Of a stretch of DNA of 64,000 bases, positions 53,469 through 61,871 are shown one piece after another. Each line of letters begins with the position of its first letter. Position 1 is the stretch's first letter. Below the pieces are notes generated by a model. That model was not told where the DNA came from. It made no database searches and saw only the letters and a list, made by a program, of their open reading frames with translations. The position numbers and the translations under genes were made by a program. The stretch spans positions 186,001 through 250,000 of the forward strand of contig JANSYP010000006.1 of NCBI GenBank assembly GCA_024742405.1, written 5' to 3'. The DNA is from Paracoccaceae bacterium (GTDB lineage: Bacteria > Pseudomonadota > Alphaproteobacteria > Rhodobacterales > Rhodobacteraceae).

Positions 53469-54677
53469 CTAGTTGTTGGCCTGAAGATAGGCGATCACCG
53501 CATCGCGGTCGGCCTCGTTTCTCAACCCGGCAAAGGACATCTTGGTCTTGGCAATGAAATCCTTGGGTTTTTCCAGGAAGGCATGGAGGCTGGCCTCATC
53601 CCACACCAGTCCCTCTTCCGCGGCCGCAATCAGCGGTTTGGAGTATTTGAACCCCTCAACCTCGCCCGCGGGGGCATCCACGATGCCGTTCAGCAGCGGG
53701 CCCGTGCGGTTCTTGGCGTCCGCGCCGACTTGATGGCAGGCACTGCATTTTCGGAACACTTTCTCACCCGCGGCGACCAGTTCAGGATCGGGCGCGGGTG
53801 CTGCGCCAGCAGCGGTCTCCGCCACTGGGACGGCTGCCTCGGCGGGTGCCGCGACCGGGACGATTTCTGCGGTCTCCGTGACCGCTTCTTCCAAGGCCGC
53901 GTCCTCATCGCCGGACTCAGGTGTCACGTCGAGCACGCGGGCCCGCATCGTGATCTCCACACTGTCCTTGCAGTTTTCCATGCAGGGCGCCTCCGCCCAG
54001 AAATGCGCCTCGGTGCTGTCGCGGTCGTCGACGATGAAACCATCCGCATTGGGCATTTCCACATCGAGAAATGTCTCATGGGACAGCACGAAATCATCCT
54101 CCACGAGGTCGTTGGAATAAAGGATATAGGCCACGATAGCATAGACTTCGTCCGGGGTCAGCGTCTGCGCGTTGCCGAAGGGCATCGAGCGGTTCACATA
54201 GTCCCAGGTCGTCGACAGATAGGGCCAGTAAGAGCCCACCGTCTTGAGCGGATCCTCATGGTCCAACGTGTCCGCGCCACCGGCGAGCTTGGGCCAGTTG
54301 CCCACACCTTCGGCGAAGTCGCCATGGCAGACGGCGCAGGCATCGGCGAAGATCTCGTCGCCGGTCCAGACATCGCCGGAGCCTTCCGGCAGACCCGTGC
54401 CATCGGGCCGGATGTCGAGGTCCCATGCCGCGATCTCCTCGGGCAGCGCGGTGCGCCCGAGGCCGAAATGCCCCGCGGCATGCTCTTCCGCAGTGTTGCC
54501 GGCCGGGTCCGCGCCGGGCGTGGGCCCTTCGGTAGCGTTCGCAGGCGACGCCGCAATCACGCCGCGCGCCGGGGCCGGCATGTCGGAGACGAACTGATCG
54601 GCGAGCATGTAGGCCACGCCGATAACGCCCAAGGCTCCGACGGCTGGAGGGGCGATGTAATTAAGATACTTCGACAT
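53469..54677 (-). CDS. soxD: Sulfane dehydrogenase dihaem subunit SoxD
   Basis: 402-residue dihaem partner of SoxC; SoxCD oxidises the sulfane sulfur bound to SoxY, releasing six electrons. The N-terminal hydrophobic segment (about 6-28, YIAPPAVGALGVIGVAYMLA) lacks a standard cleavage motif and may remain as an anchor. First haem site CAVCH at 114-118, with neighbouring residues typical of SoxD (SMPFGNAQTLTPDEVYA). Acidic/Pro-rich linker 255-300, second haem CSACH at 311-315. The gene overlaps soxC by 17 bases, indicating translational coupling. Three bases separate it from soxE. Confidence 0.94.
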   Translation of the reverse strand: MSKYLNYIAPPAVGALGVIGVAYMLADQFVSDMPAPARGVIAASPANATEGPTPGADPAGNTAEEHAAGHFGLGRTALPEEIAAWDLDIRPDGTGLPEGSGDVWTGDEIFADACAVCHGDFAEGVGNWPKLAGGADTLDHEDPLKTVGSYWPYLSTTWDYVNRSMPFGNAQTLTPDEVYAIVAYILYSNDLVEDDFVLSHETFLDVEMPNADGFIVDDRDSTEAHFWAEAPCMENCKDSVEITMRARVLDVTPESGDEDAALEEAVTETAEIVPVAAPAEAAVPVAETAAGAAPAPDPELVAAGEKVFRKCSACHQVGADAKNRTGPLLNGIVDAPAGEVEGFKYSKPLIAAAEEGLVWDEASLHAFLEKPKDFIAKTKMSFAGLRNEADRDAVIAYLQANN

Positions 54678-55929
54678 TTTCCGCCTCCCCTGTCGGGCGC
54701 ACCCACCAGGTCTGAATGCAGTTGTTGTGATAGATCGAGTTCAGCCCTCGTACGTCGCGCAGCTGCGTCTTGGTCGGCTGGACATAGCCGGTGCTGTCGA
54801 TGGCCCGCGACTGCAGAAGCATCTCTTCGCCCTGCCAATCGACATCCAGATAGAACCGTGTCAGCGCCATCGGCTTGCCGGGTTCCGCCAGGCGCGCGGT
54901 CTGCCAGTTCTTGCCGCCATCAAGCGACACGTCCACGCGCTCGATCGCGCCACGACCCGACCAGGCGAGCCCGGTGATCACCAGCGGCCCATGTCCGTGG
55001 GTGATCGGCGATTGCGGACTGGGGCTGGTGACGACCGATTTCGCGTCCATGACCCAGGTCCATTTGCGCGAGGTGCCGTCAGCCAACGTGTCCGTGTATT
55101 TGGAGGTCTCCTCGCGGCTTTCTACCGGACCGTCCAGAACCTCGATCCGGCGCAGCCACTTGACCCACATGTTGCCTTCCCAGCCCGGCACCACGAGCCG
55201 GACGGGATAGCCATGCTCCTTGCGCAGCGCCTCGCCATTGGCTTTGAAGGCGATCATGCAATCGTCGAGCGCTTTCTCCATCGGGATCGAGCGGCCGTTG
55301 GACGACGCATCCGCCCCTTCGACATAAATCCAGGTCCCCTCGGGCTGGATGCCGGCCTCGTTCAGGAGCGTGCGCAGCGTGACGCCGGTATACTCCATGT
55401 TGTGGATCATACCGTGGGTGAACTGCGCGCCATTGAGCTGCGCGCCCGCCCATTCCATGCCCGTGTTCGCCGCGCATTCGAGGAAGAAAGTCTTCTGAAC
55501 CCGCGGGAACCGCTCCAGATCCTCGTAGCTGAAGATCAGCGGCTGATCGACCAACCCGTTGATCATCAGCCGGTAATCCGGCTTGGCCAGCTCGATGGCA
55601 CCGGAATGGTGCCGCTCAAAAGCGCAGCCCTGGGGCGTGATCGTGCCGTCCAATGCATGGATCGGAGTGAAGTTGATCGAACTGATCGTGTCTGCGGTCA
55701 GCCACTCGACATTGCGCCGGATGACATCGCTCTCGAACTCAATCGGCAGGCCATAGGGCGTCGCATCCACCCCGTCCCCGAACCCGCTGGCCCAGGGCTG
55801 AACCTCGGTGATCAACGGATCAGCCGCATTGGCACGCGCGGCACCTGCGGCGGCCAGACCGCCGATGGCGGCTGCACTGGCTTTCAGAAACCCGCGGCGC
55901 GTGGCCCCGGTCCCATCGGATTGGCGCAT
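54661..55929 (-). CDS. soxC: Sulfane dehydrogenase molybdenum subunit SoxC
   Basis: Molybdopterin-dependent subunit of sulfane dehydrogenase, about 422 residues, similar to sulfite oxidase. A Tat signal (TRRGFLKASAAAIGGLAAAG) exports it folded with its cofactor. The molybdenum-binding Cys152 is in FFLECAANTGMEWAG. The C-terminal dimerisation domain (about 290-420) with VDVSLDGGKNWQTA is present. I chose the ATG at 55927-55929 with a perfect AAGGAGG upstream, instead of an ATG nine codons earlier. It overlaps soxD and lies 30 bases after soxB. Confidence 0.95.
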   Translation of the reverse strand: MRQSDGTGATRRGFLKASAAAIGGLAAAGAARANAADPLITEVQPWASGFGDGVDATPYGLPIEFESDVIRRNVEWLTADTISSINFTPIHALDGTITPQGCAFERHHSGAIELAKPDYRLMINGLVDQPLIFSYEDLERFPRVQKTFFLECAANTGMEWAGAQLNGAQFTHGMIHNMEYTGVTLRTLLNEAGIQPEGTWIYVEGADASSNGRSIPMEKALDDCMIAFKANGEALRKEHGYPVRLVVPGWEGNMWVKWLRRIEVLDGPVESREETSKYTDTLADGTSRKWTWVMDAKSVVTSPSPQSPITHGHGPLVITGLAWSGRGAIERVDVSLDGGKNWQTARLAEPGKPMALTRFYLDVDWQGEEMLLQSRAIDSTGYVQPTKTQLRDVRGLNSIYHNNCIQTWWVRPTGEAENVEVS

Positions 55930-55959
55930 GGCGTCCTCCTTGATGCGTTTGCCCATGGC

Positions 55960-57654
55960 TCAGGCCCCCACAACCTGAACGGACTTGTTGGGATCGACCG
56001 TCACGGTGCCGTGGCGGCGGATGAAACCTTCGACCACATCCCAGATCGGCGGTCCCTCGGTGCCTTCGTTGACGCTGGCCCAGCCCGACACGACGTAGGT
56101 CTTGGCCGGATCGATGGCCTCGCCGGTCTTGAGCAGCGTCATGTCCGTGATGCGCGCGCCTTGCGGTTTGCCCACGTCGATGCGGTAGCCCATCCCGCCG
56201 ACCCGGACCATGTCACCGCCCTGCTGGTAATAGGGATCCGGATTGAAGAGGTTGTCGGCGACATCCTCCATGATCGTGTGCAGCATCTCGCCAGTCATCT
56301 CGGACCGATACGCGGCGGGGTAGCTCATGCCCGTGGCGTTGAAGACATCCTCGCGGGTGATCGGCGTTCCGGGCAGCAGGCTCGGCCCCCAACGGAAGCC
56401 CGGGCTGAGCGCGATGTCGGCCTCACGCTCTTCGATCAGCGCGTTGCAGATCAGATCGTCCCAGGTTCCGTTGAAATTGCCGCGCCGGTAGAGAAGGCTG
56501 TCGGTGGTTCCGAACACCTCCCCGAGATCCGCCTCAAATGGTGCGCGCTCTGCGTCGATCAGAGCGGCCATCTCCGGATCCGGCGCGATCACGTCGGAAA
56601 AGATCGGGATCAGCTTGTGCCGCACACCCTGAACGCCGCCATCGCGCACATCCAGATCGATCCGGCTGACGAACTTGCCGTTGGAGCCCGAGGCGATCAG
56701 CAGCGTGTTTCCGACTTGCACCGGTTCGGGCAGCGCGTCATGGGTATGCCCGGTCAGGATGACGTCGATCCCATCGACGCGGCCTGCGAGCTTGCGATCG
56801 ACGTCGAAGCCGTTGTGCGACAGCAGCACCACCGCATCGGCGCCGGCGTCGCGGACCTCCTGCACCACTTCGGCCATGCGCTCCTCGCGCACGCCAAAGC
56901 TCAGACCCGGGAACATCCAGCCGGGGTTTGCGATGGGCATGTAGGGAAAGGCCTGGCCGATCACGGCGATCTTGGCACCGCCCCGCTCGAACATCCTGTA
57001 GGGTTCATAGGCCGGCTCGTCCCATTCAGCGTCGTAGATATTCGCGCCCAGGAACGGGAAGCTAAGATCGTTGTCGATGATCTCGGTGACCCGGTCGAGG
57101 CCGAGCGTGAACTCCCAATGCGCGGTCATCGCATCGGGCGAGAGCGCGTTGAGCACGTTGACCATGTCTTGGCCCGCGGTCATCTGGGCCGTGTAGCTGC
57201 CCTGCCAGGTGTCACCGCCATCGAGCAGGAGCGCATCGGGCCGCTCCGCCCGGATCGATTTCACGACAGTGGCGACCCGGTCCATCCCGCCCATCTTGCC
57301 ATAGGCTTTCGCCAGCGCGACGAAGTCGTTGTAGGTCAGCGCATAGGCCTCGGGCGTGCCGGGGGTCAGGTTGAAGAGCTTGAGGAAATCCTGCCCCGTC
57401 ACGTGGGGGGGCAGCCCGTTGACCTCGCCCATGCCGAGATTGATCTCGGGCTCGCGAAACCAGACCGGTTTGAGCTGGGCATGGATATCGGTGATGTGGA
57501 TCAGCGTCACGTTGCCCAGCGGGTCAAACTGCAGGAGCTGGTCCTGGCTCAGCGCCTGCTGCGCGGCCAGCCGCGACCAGTTGCCGACACCGGACGCGCC
57601 GTAGATTGCGGAAGCGGCCACGCTGGCCTGTAGAAAATCACGGCGCGAGATCAT
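55960..57654 (-). CDS. soxB: Thiosulfohydrolase SoxB
   Basis: Dimanganese hydrolase that removes the terminal sulfonate as sulfate from SoxY-bound thiosulfonate. The 564-residue protein has a Tat signal (MISRRDFLQASVAASA). Metal-ligand motifs of the family are intact: DIHAQLKPVWFREPE, GGDTWQGS, SHNGFDVDRKLA and TGHTHDALPEP. The 5'-nucleotidase-like C-terminal domain follows. AGGAG lies about 10 bases before the ATG. A GC hairpin (57751-57767) separates it from soxA, giving a possible processing or attenuation point. Confidence 0.96.
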   Translation of the reverse strand: MISRRDFLQASVAASAIYGASGVGNWSRLAAQQALSQDQLLQFDPLGNVTLIHITDIHAQLKPVWFREPEINLGMGEVNGLPPHVTGQDFLKLFNLTPGTPEAYALTYNDFVALAKAYGKMGGMDRVATVVKSIRAERPDALLLDGGDTWQGSYTAQMTAGQDMVNVLNALSPDAMTAHWEFTLGLDRVTEIIDNDLSFPFLGANIYDAEWDEPAYEPYRMFERGGAKIAVIGQAFPYMPIANPGWMFPGLSFGVREERMAEVVQEVRDAGADAVVLLSHNGFDVDRKLAGRVDGIDVILTGHTHDALPEPVQVGNTLLIASGSNGKFVSRIDLDVRDGGVQGVRHKLIPIFSDVIAPDPEMAALIDAERAPFEADLGEVFGTTDSLLYRRGNFNGTWDDLICNALIEEREADIALSPGFRWGPSLLPGTPITREDVFNATGMSYPAAYRSEMTGEMLHTIMEDVADNLFNPDPYYQQGGDMVRVGGMGYRIDVGKPQGARITDMTLLKTGEAIDPAKTYVVSGWASVNEGTEGPPIWDVVEGFIRRHGTVTVDPNKSVQVVGA

Positions 57655-57750
57655 CGCCTGGGGGTCTCCTGCTCATTATGCGCAACACCGCAGGACGCAG
57701 GAGGCATCCCCTGCGTAGCGTGTGCGCAGATCGAAATTCGCTCAAACGCA

Positions 57751-57767
57751 GCGCCCGACGGGGGCGC
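57751..57767 (-). other. GC hairpin between soxA and soxB
   Basis: GCGCCC (57751-57756) and GGGCGC (57762-57767) form a 6-bp stem with a 5-base loop, in the 123-base gap between soxA and soxB. On the minus strand it is followed by GCGTTTGAGCG rather than a clear T-run. It may slow transcription or process the transcript between the carrier-loading genes and the catalytic genes; a terminator is not proven. Confidence 0.35.
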
Positions 57768-57777
57768 CGCGCGGGGA

Positions 57778-58638
57778 TCAGTTCCGCACCGACGGTGCTT
57801 CGACCGACAGCCCGTTGCCGCGCGTCGCGACATAGAGCTCCAGCGCGACGAACTCGTCGCTGCCCGGCGCGAAGGTGTGGGCTCTCGTGTCACGGATGCA
57901 GCCCTTGAAACGGGCATGGGCCGAGTTCAGCTTGGCGTTCTTGAGCCGGTAGACCGGGAAGCCATTAATCTGGCCCTGGCTGAGATGGTCGGCCCGGATC
58001 ATGTCGCCATAGTGGTCCTCGTGGCAGTTGGCGCAGGCCAGTTCGAGCTGCCCGGTGCGGGTGTAATAGAGCTCCTTGCCCTTTTCCCACATCTCGCGCT
58101 CGGGCCCGTCGAACGAGACATCCACCGGCATGCCGCGGCTCGGCACCGAGATCAGCGCCGTCATGTTGACCATGTCCGTGCCGTCGTATTTCCACGGCTC
58201 GGCGCCCATCTGTTCGGTCCGGCAGCCATTGACCTGCATCTCGAGCGTGCGGACCTCTCCGGCCTGCTCGTTCCACTTGGGATAGACCGCGCGGACACCC
58301 GCCATGCTCTCCATCGGATCTTCGTGGCAAGACGCGCAGGACTTGCCCTCCGTGCCGTCGACCGTGTTCCACGAGTCTATCGCCGTATCGACGAAGACGA
58401 ATGCGGGATTGTCGAAATCGTCGGCCTGCAAGGCTTGCGTTTCGTCCGACCGGAAGACCCAGCCGGAATAAATCGTATCGAACGCGTCGACATGTTCAGG
58501 CGCAGGGGCGCGCACGGTCATCTCGATCTCTTCGTTGACGATCAGGTTGTCGTCCTCGCCGGCCATGAGCCCGGTGCCGAGGGTAAGGCCCGCCAAAGCA
58601 GCGGCCATACCCAGAGTGCCTTTCAGCGACGTTTTCAT
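57778..58638 (-). CDS. soxA: L-cysteine S-thiosulfotransferase subunit SoxA
   Basis: Dihaem subunit of SoxXA, which attaches thiosulfate to SoxY. A signal peptide ends near residue 26 (GTGLMAG). Haem sites CASCH at 101-105 and CANCH at 202-206. Cys139 (VNGCR) and Cys247 (RFKGCIRDTRA) match the conserved cysteine axial ligands, Cys247 being the persulfide-carrying active-site ligand. At 286 residues the length is typical. It lies 28 bases downstream of soxZ. Confidence 0.95.
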   Translation of the reverse strand: MKTSLKGTLGMAAALAGLTLGTGLMAGEDDNLIVNEEIEMTVRAPAPEHVDAFDTIYSGWVFRSDETQALQADDFDNPAFVFVDTAIDSWNTVDGTEGKSCASCHEDPMESMAGVRAVYPKWNEQAGEVRTLEMQVNGCRTEQMGAEPWKYDGTDMVNMTALISVPSRGMPVDVSFDGPEREMWEKGKELYYTRTGQLELACANCHEDHYGDMIRADHLSQGQINGFPVYRLKNAKLNSAHARFKGCIRDTRAHTFAPGSDEFVALELYVATRGNGLSVEAPSVRN

Positions 58639-58666
58639 TCAGCTCCTCCCAGAGGCTTCGTATCGC

Positions 58667-58996
58667 TCAGGCAATGGCGACGGCGTTGCTGGTCTCGTAG
58701 ACCGACCCGTCGTCGTCATACCAGGTGAAGGCGAACTCGCCTGCCTCTGGAACCACGGCCTCGAATTCGAAATACGGGTTGGTCGACACCGCGGGTTCGA
58801 TCGTGACGTCGATCACCTCCTGACCGTTGAAGGTCACGTGGAAGCGGTTGATGATCGAGCGCGGGATCAGGTTGCCGTCGCTGTCCTTGCGCTGGCCCGA
58901 CTCCATCTTATGCGAAATCAGGGTCTTGATGGTGACGGTCTCGCCGGCAGCGGCCGACTTGGGAACCTTCACGCGGGGTTTGACACCTTTTGCCAT
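58667..58996 (-). CDS. soxZ: Thiosulfate oxidation carrier complex protein SoxZ
   Basis: 109-residue partner of SoxY; the SoxYZ dimer carries sulfur intermediates on SoxY. The SoxZ fold is an immunoglobulin-like sandwich. Conserved blocks: PRVKVPKSAAAGETVTIKTLISHKMESGQR and DVTIEPAVSTNPYFEFE (parts of the family pattern). SoxZ has no signal peptide and is exported together with Tat-targeted SoxY. It lies 23 bases after soxY. Confidence 0.95.
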   Translation of the reverse strand: MAKGVKPRVKVPKSAAAGETVTIKTLISHKMESGQRKDSDGNLIPRSIINRFHVTFNGQEVIDVTIEPAVSTNPYFEFEAVVPEAGEFAFTWYDDDGSVYETSNAVAIA

Positions 58997-59019
58997 GGTT
59001 GGTCTCCTCTGCCTCTGGT

Positions 59020-59436
59020 TCAGCCGCCGCAGCCGCCGATTGTGACTTTCACGGTGTTGGACGCCTTGGCAAAGCTGCCATCGGCCATCTGTGCCACCGC
59101 GACGACATCCTGCGTTCCGGCGAGCCGGATGCGCGTCGAGAGCGCCTGGCTCCCGGCCAGGGGGCCGAATTTCGCTGTGACGACCTCGGGCGTGGGATTG
59201 CCGGCCGCGAAGATCGCAATGGCAACAGCGCCAGGCGCATCGACGCTGACCGGAACGGTATTGCCGTTTTCGGCGATCTCGGGCGTCGTCAGGCTCACTC
59301 CGCCATCGGACGTCGCCGCACCGCCGGTGAATGTGGCGATGGCATCGTCAGCAGCGGCACTGGCGCGAAACGGCAGCAGCGTCAGCGCAAAGGTGCTTGC
59401 ACCCAGGGCAAGCGCGTCGCGTCGTGTAAGGTCCAT
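59020..59436 (-). CDS. soxY: Thiosulfate carrier protein SoxY
   Basis: 138-residue periplasmic carrier. A twin-Arg signal (LTRRDALALGASTFALTLLP) directs Tat export. The flexible C-terminus ends IGGCGG, with the sulfur-binding Cys136. The ATG at 59434-59436 has AGGAG upstream; a Met five codons earlier is not supported. All intermediates of the pathway remain attached to Cys136 until released. It follows soxX by 42 bases. Confidence 0.97.
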   Translation of the reverse strand: MDLTRRDALALGASTFALTLLPFRASAAADDAIATFTGGAATSDGGVSLTTPEIAENGNTVPVSVDAPGAVAIAIFAAGNPTPEVVTAKFGPLAGSQALSTRIRLAGTQDVVAVAQMADGSFAKASNTVKVTIGGCGG

Positions 59437-59478
59437 TTGGGCTCTCCTCATGGGGGGGGACCGGGGTCGGTCTCACGG

Positions 59479-59958
59479 TCAGCTTTCTTTCAGGGTGAGC
59501 AGGTAGGCGACGACGTCCTCCACCTGCTGGGCGTTCAGGATCGGTGGCAGGTCGTCGGGCGCAGGCTCGCCTGTATAGGCGTCGCCGGGTCGGATGAACC
59601 CGTCGGTCTTGTAGAAGGCCGGCATCATCGTGCCGTCGAACATCATCTTGGCGTTGGCGACGATGCCGCGCAGTTCCGGCTCGCCCCACCGGCTGCCGGC
59701 CCCGTCGAGCACCGGTCCGATCTCGCCGTGCCACTGCACGTCCGCCAGCGCTTCGGCAGCGTGACAGGCCACGCAATTGCCCAGGCCCCTGTCGGCAACG
59801 ATTTCCCGGCCACGTTCCGGATCGCCCGGCACGCCGGTCAGACTTTCGGCGACGGCGCCATACTCATCGAATTCAACCTCGCCCGGGGCCTTCTCTGCCG
59901 CGTGAACGGCAAATGTGCTGGCCATGAGCGCGATCGCGCCTGCCACAGCTTGCTTCAT
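59479..59958 (-). CDS. soxX: Monohaem cytochrome c SoxX
   Basis: Monohaem subunit of SoxXA (159 residues from the chosen start). A signal peptide ends near residue 20 (AVHAAEK). Haem site CVACH at 62-66, Met ligand in MFDGTMMPAFYK. It is the first gene of soxXYZABCDEF. The start at 59956-59958 follows a GGAGG-like site; a Met six codons earlier is an alternative. A TTTCATnnATA motif shared with the soxV-soxS gap lies 81 bases upstream. Confidence 0.94.
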   Translation of the reverse strand: MKQAVAGAIALMASTFAVHAAEKAPGEVEFDEYGAVAESLTGVPGDPERGREIVADRGLGNCVACHAAEALADVQWHGEIGPVLDGAGSRWGEPELRGIVANAKMMFDGTMMPAFYKTDGFIRPGDAYTGEPAPDDLPPILNAQQVEDVVAYLLTLKES

Positions 59959-60038
59959 CTGATGAACTCCTCCCACGAGTCACGTCCTGGTGATCTAGCC
60001 TACGGTAGAGGTCGCTTCTCAGGCAACTATAAATCTTG

Positions 60039-60049
60039 TTTCATGAATA
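60039..60049 (-). promoter_or_regulatory. Candidate SoxR operator upstream of soxX
   Basis: TTTCATGAATA at 60039-60049, containing the palindrome TTCATGAA. It shares TTTCATnnATA with 60876-60886. It lies upstream of soxX, where SoxR binds in Paracoccus and Pseudaminobacter. The operator role is inference. Confidence 0.45.
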
Positions 60050-60102
60050 CGTGCATAGGAAGTCAAAACGTCGCGCTGCATCCTTGAAGCGGAAAAACCA
60101 GA

Positions 60103-60867
60103 TTAACCTAGGCGCGCAAGCCATTGAAAAACAGCCAACATTCCGTTGGCAAGACTTGTGAGACCGCCGGTGACGATGAGGCCCGCAAAGACGATCAGCA
60201 GTGCGCCCGTCGCTCTCTCAACCTGAGCCAACCACGCCCGATGGCGCTGTATCCAGGCCAGAAAGGGTCCCGAAAACCCGGCCGCCAACACAAAAGGCAG
60301 CGTCATGGCTAACCCGTAAACCGCCAGAAGCACCCCACCGCTCAGCGGATCGCCGAGGCCGGACGCGATCAGAAGAATGGCGGTCAGCGTTGGTCCCACG
60401 CAGGGCGTCCAGCCGAACCCGAAGGCCAGGCCGAGGAGATAGGCCGGCACGAGGCCCCGCGCCGAGACCGGGCCGGAGAGCCGCGCATCCCTCGCCAGCA
60501 ATGGCACCCGGATCGCTCCGAGAAAGTGTAGACCAAAGAGGGTCAGCACAGCCGCCGCGACCCAGGACAGTTCGCGATGCCAGTCGCGGAGCATCTGTCC
60601 CGCCGCCGTGGCCCCGAGCCCGAGCAGAACGAAGATCGTTGTCACGCCCAGCGCAAAAACCGCGGCGCGGCCAACCAGGTATCCCGGTTGCGCCCCCTGC
60701 CCCGTACGCAGGTCGTCGATGGACTGTCCCGCGAGATAGCACAGGTAGAACGGGACCATCGGCAGGATGCAGGGCGACAGAAAGGACAAAAGACCTGCGA
60801 GCGCCGCGGCCCCGAGTGTGATGTCTGGCACGGTGAAAGACTTTCCTTGCGGCGGCCCACGAGACAT
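60103..60867 (-). CDS. soxV: Thiol-disulfide transporter SoxV (CcdA family)
   Basis: Inner-membrane protein of 254 residues with about six helices, moving reducing equivalents from cytoplasmic thioredoxin to periplasmic thiols. The two redox cysteines are Cys33 (LLSFLSPCILPM) and Cys156 (GFGWTPCVGPTL). The start may be the ATG at 60865-60867 or a GTG 12 codons later (60831). It is upstream of soxX by about 144 bases and diverges from soxS across 33 bases. In Paracoccus SoxV supports SoxW/SoxS to keep SoxY reduced; no soxW is found here. Confidence 0.9.
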   Translation of the reverse strand: MSRGPPQGKSFTVPDITLGAAALAGLLSFLSPCILPMVPFYLCYLAGQSIDDLRTGQGAQPGYLVGRAAVFALGVTTIFVLLGLGATAAGQMLRDWHRELSWVAAAVLTLFGLHFLGAIRVPLLARDARLSGPVSARGLVPAYLLGLAFGFGWTPCVGPTLTAILLIASGLGDPLSGGVLLAVYGLAMTLPFVLAAGFSGPFLAWIQRHRAWLAQVERATGALLIVFAGLIVTGGLTSLANGMLAVFQWLARLG

Positions 60868-60875
60868 ATTAGCAT

Positions 60876-60886
60876 TTTCATATATA
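60876..60886. promoter_or_regulatory. Candidate SoxR operator in the soxV-soxS divergent region
   Basis: TTTCATATATA at 60876-60886 shares TTTCATnnATA with the site upstream of soxX. It lies in the 33-base gap between soxV and soxS and overlaps the expected soxS promoter, with the soxS ribosome binding site GGAGG at 60890-60894. SoxR binding here is inferred. Confidence 0.45.
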
Positions 60887-60900
60887 ACCGGAGGCGGTCA

Positions 60901-61269
60901 ATGGGACGCATCATTCTTGTTGTTTTCGGGCTTTTGGCGCTGCCGGCAGCCGCCGAGACCCGGCTCATGATGGTCCACCAGGCCGGTTGTCACTGGTGTA
61001 CCCAGTGGCACACGGACGTCGGCACCGAATATCCCAAGACGGACGAGGGACAGCGCGCCCCGCTGGTTCTGCAGGAGTTGCGCGCGCCCCTGCCCGAAGG
61101 CGTCACACTGGAGAGCCGCCCGACCTACACACCGACCTTCGTCCTGCTACAGAACGGCGCGGAGGTCGCCCGGCTCGAAGGCTATCCAGGTGAAGACTTC
61201 TTCTGGCCGCTGCTCGGCATGATGCTCGAAAAGCTGCCCGAGACGGACGCCGAAACGGCGCTCCGCTGA
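60901..61269 (+). CDS. soxS: Periplasmic thioredoxin-like SoxS
   Basis: 122-residue exported thioredoxin-like protein. A signal peptide ends near residue 18 (LPAAAET). The active-site pair is Cys30 and Cys33 (GCHWC), the SoxS-type motif, distinct from SoxW. In Paracoccus SoxS reactivates SoxYZ by reducing SoxY. The ATG at 60901 has GGAGG. It diverges from soxV and is followed by soxR on the same strand after about 230 bases; both probably respond to SoxR. Confidence 0.88.
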   Translation: MGRIILVVFGLLALPAAAETRLMMVHQAGCHWCTQWHTDVGTEYPKTDEGQRAPLVLQELRAPLPEGVTLESRPTYTPTFVLLQNGAEVARLEGYPGEDFFWPLLGMMLEKLPETDAETALR

Positions 61270-61496
61270 TCGCACGTCGTGTGGTTGGGGCGGTTCGCTC
61301 CGGCACAGGCGATGGTTCTTGCACGAAAGTCGTGCAAAGACGCCACGTTGTCGGCTCACTGGCCGGCCAGCCCTCGCAGTCGGTGAGCCTGCATGCTATT
61401 TCTGCGCCGCAGAGCACCGAACGGCCCGGGTATGGTCTGTGGGCTGTGCGTGAGATGGATGGACGTAACCGGCCTGCGCCGCAGGCACGAGGGTCA

Positions 61497-61871
61497 ATGG
61501 TTGACGGTTCTCGACCGGAGAATGACGACGGGGGCGACTGGGCCGGGATGGAGATCCCGCCCGGCATGGCGGAGAAGTCGCAGATCGCTGCGGGTTTTCT
61601 CAAGGCGCTCGCCCATGAAGGGCGCCTGATGATCCTGTGCCATCTCAACACCGGCGAGAAATCCGTGACCGAGCTCGAAGAATTGCTGTCGTCGCGCCAG
61701 GCTGCTGTGAGCCAGCAGCTTGCCCGGCTTCGCATGGAAGGGCTGGTGAAGTACCGCCGCGAAGGTAAGGCGATCTACTACTCGCTCGCCGACGGCAAGA
61801 CCCGGCGCACGATCGCTCTGCTCTACGACATGTTCTGCGGCCCGAAGAGTGGCCGGCCCGACGGCGACTGA
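61497..61871 (+). CDS. soxR: ArsR-family sulfur-responsive repressor SoxR
   Basis: 124-residue winged-helix repressor. The recognition helix is in SSRQAAVSQQLARLRMEGLV, the wing in YRREGKAIYYSLAD. Cys48 (MILCHL) and Cys114 (DMFCG) are 66 residues apart, the same spacing as the persulfide-sensing cysteines of SqrR, BigR and SoxR, so a tetrasulfide-type switch is likely. The start is uncertain: ATG 61497 (tight GAGGG) or 61455. The N-terminal extension is acidic and not conserved. It is next to soxS, and the motif TTTCATnnATA in two sox promoters is a candidate binding site. ArsR repressors for arsenic or metals lack this cysteine pair. Confidence 0.85.
   Translation: MVDGSRPENDDGGDWAGMEIPPGMAEKSQIAAGFLKALAHEGRLMILCHLNTGEKSVTELEELLSSRQAAVSQQLARLRMEGLVKYRREGKAIYYSLADGKTRRTIALLYDMFCGPKSGRPDGD

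Noticed and set aside
52839-54977. 712-codon open frame opposite soxE and soxD
   Set aside because: Antisense shadow of dihaem cytochrome genes with intact CxxCH motifs on the other strand.
54727-57633. 968-codon open frame on the plus strand opposite soxC and soxB
   Set aside because: Antisense shadow of two well-supported enzymes; the composition is His/Arg-rich and no domain is recognisable. Very long antisense frames are common at this G+C content.
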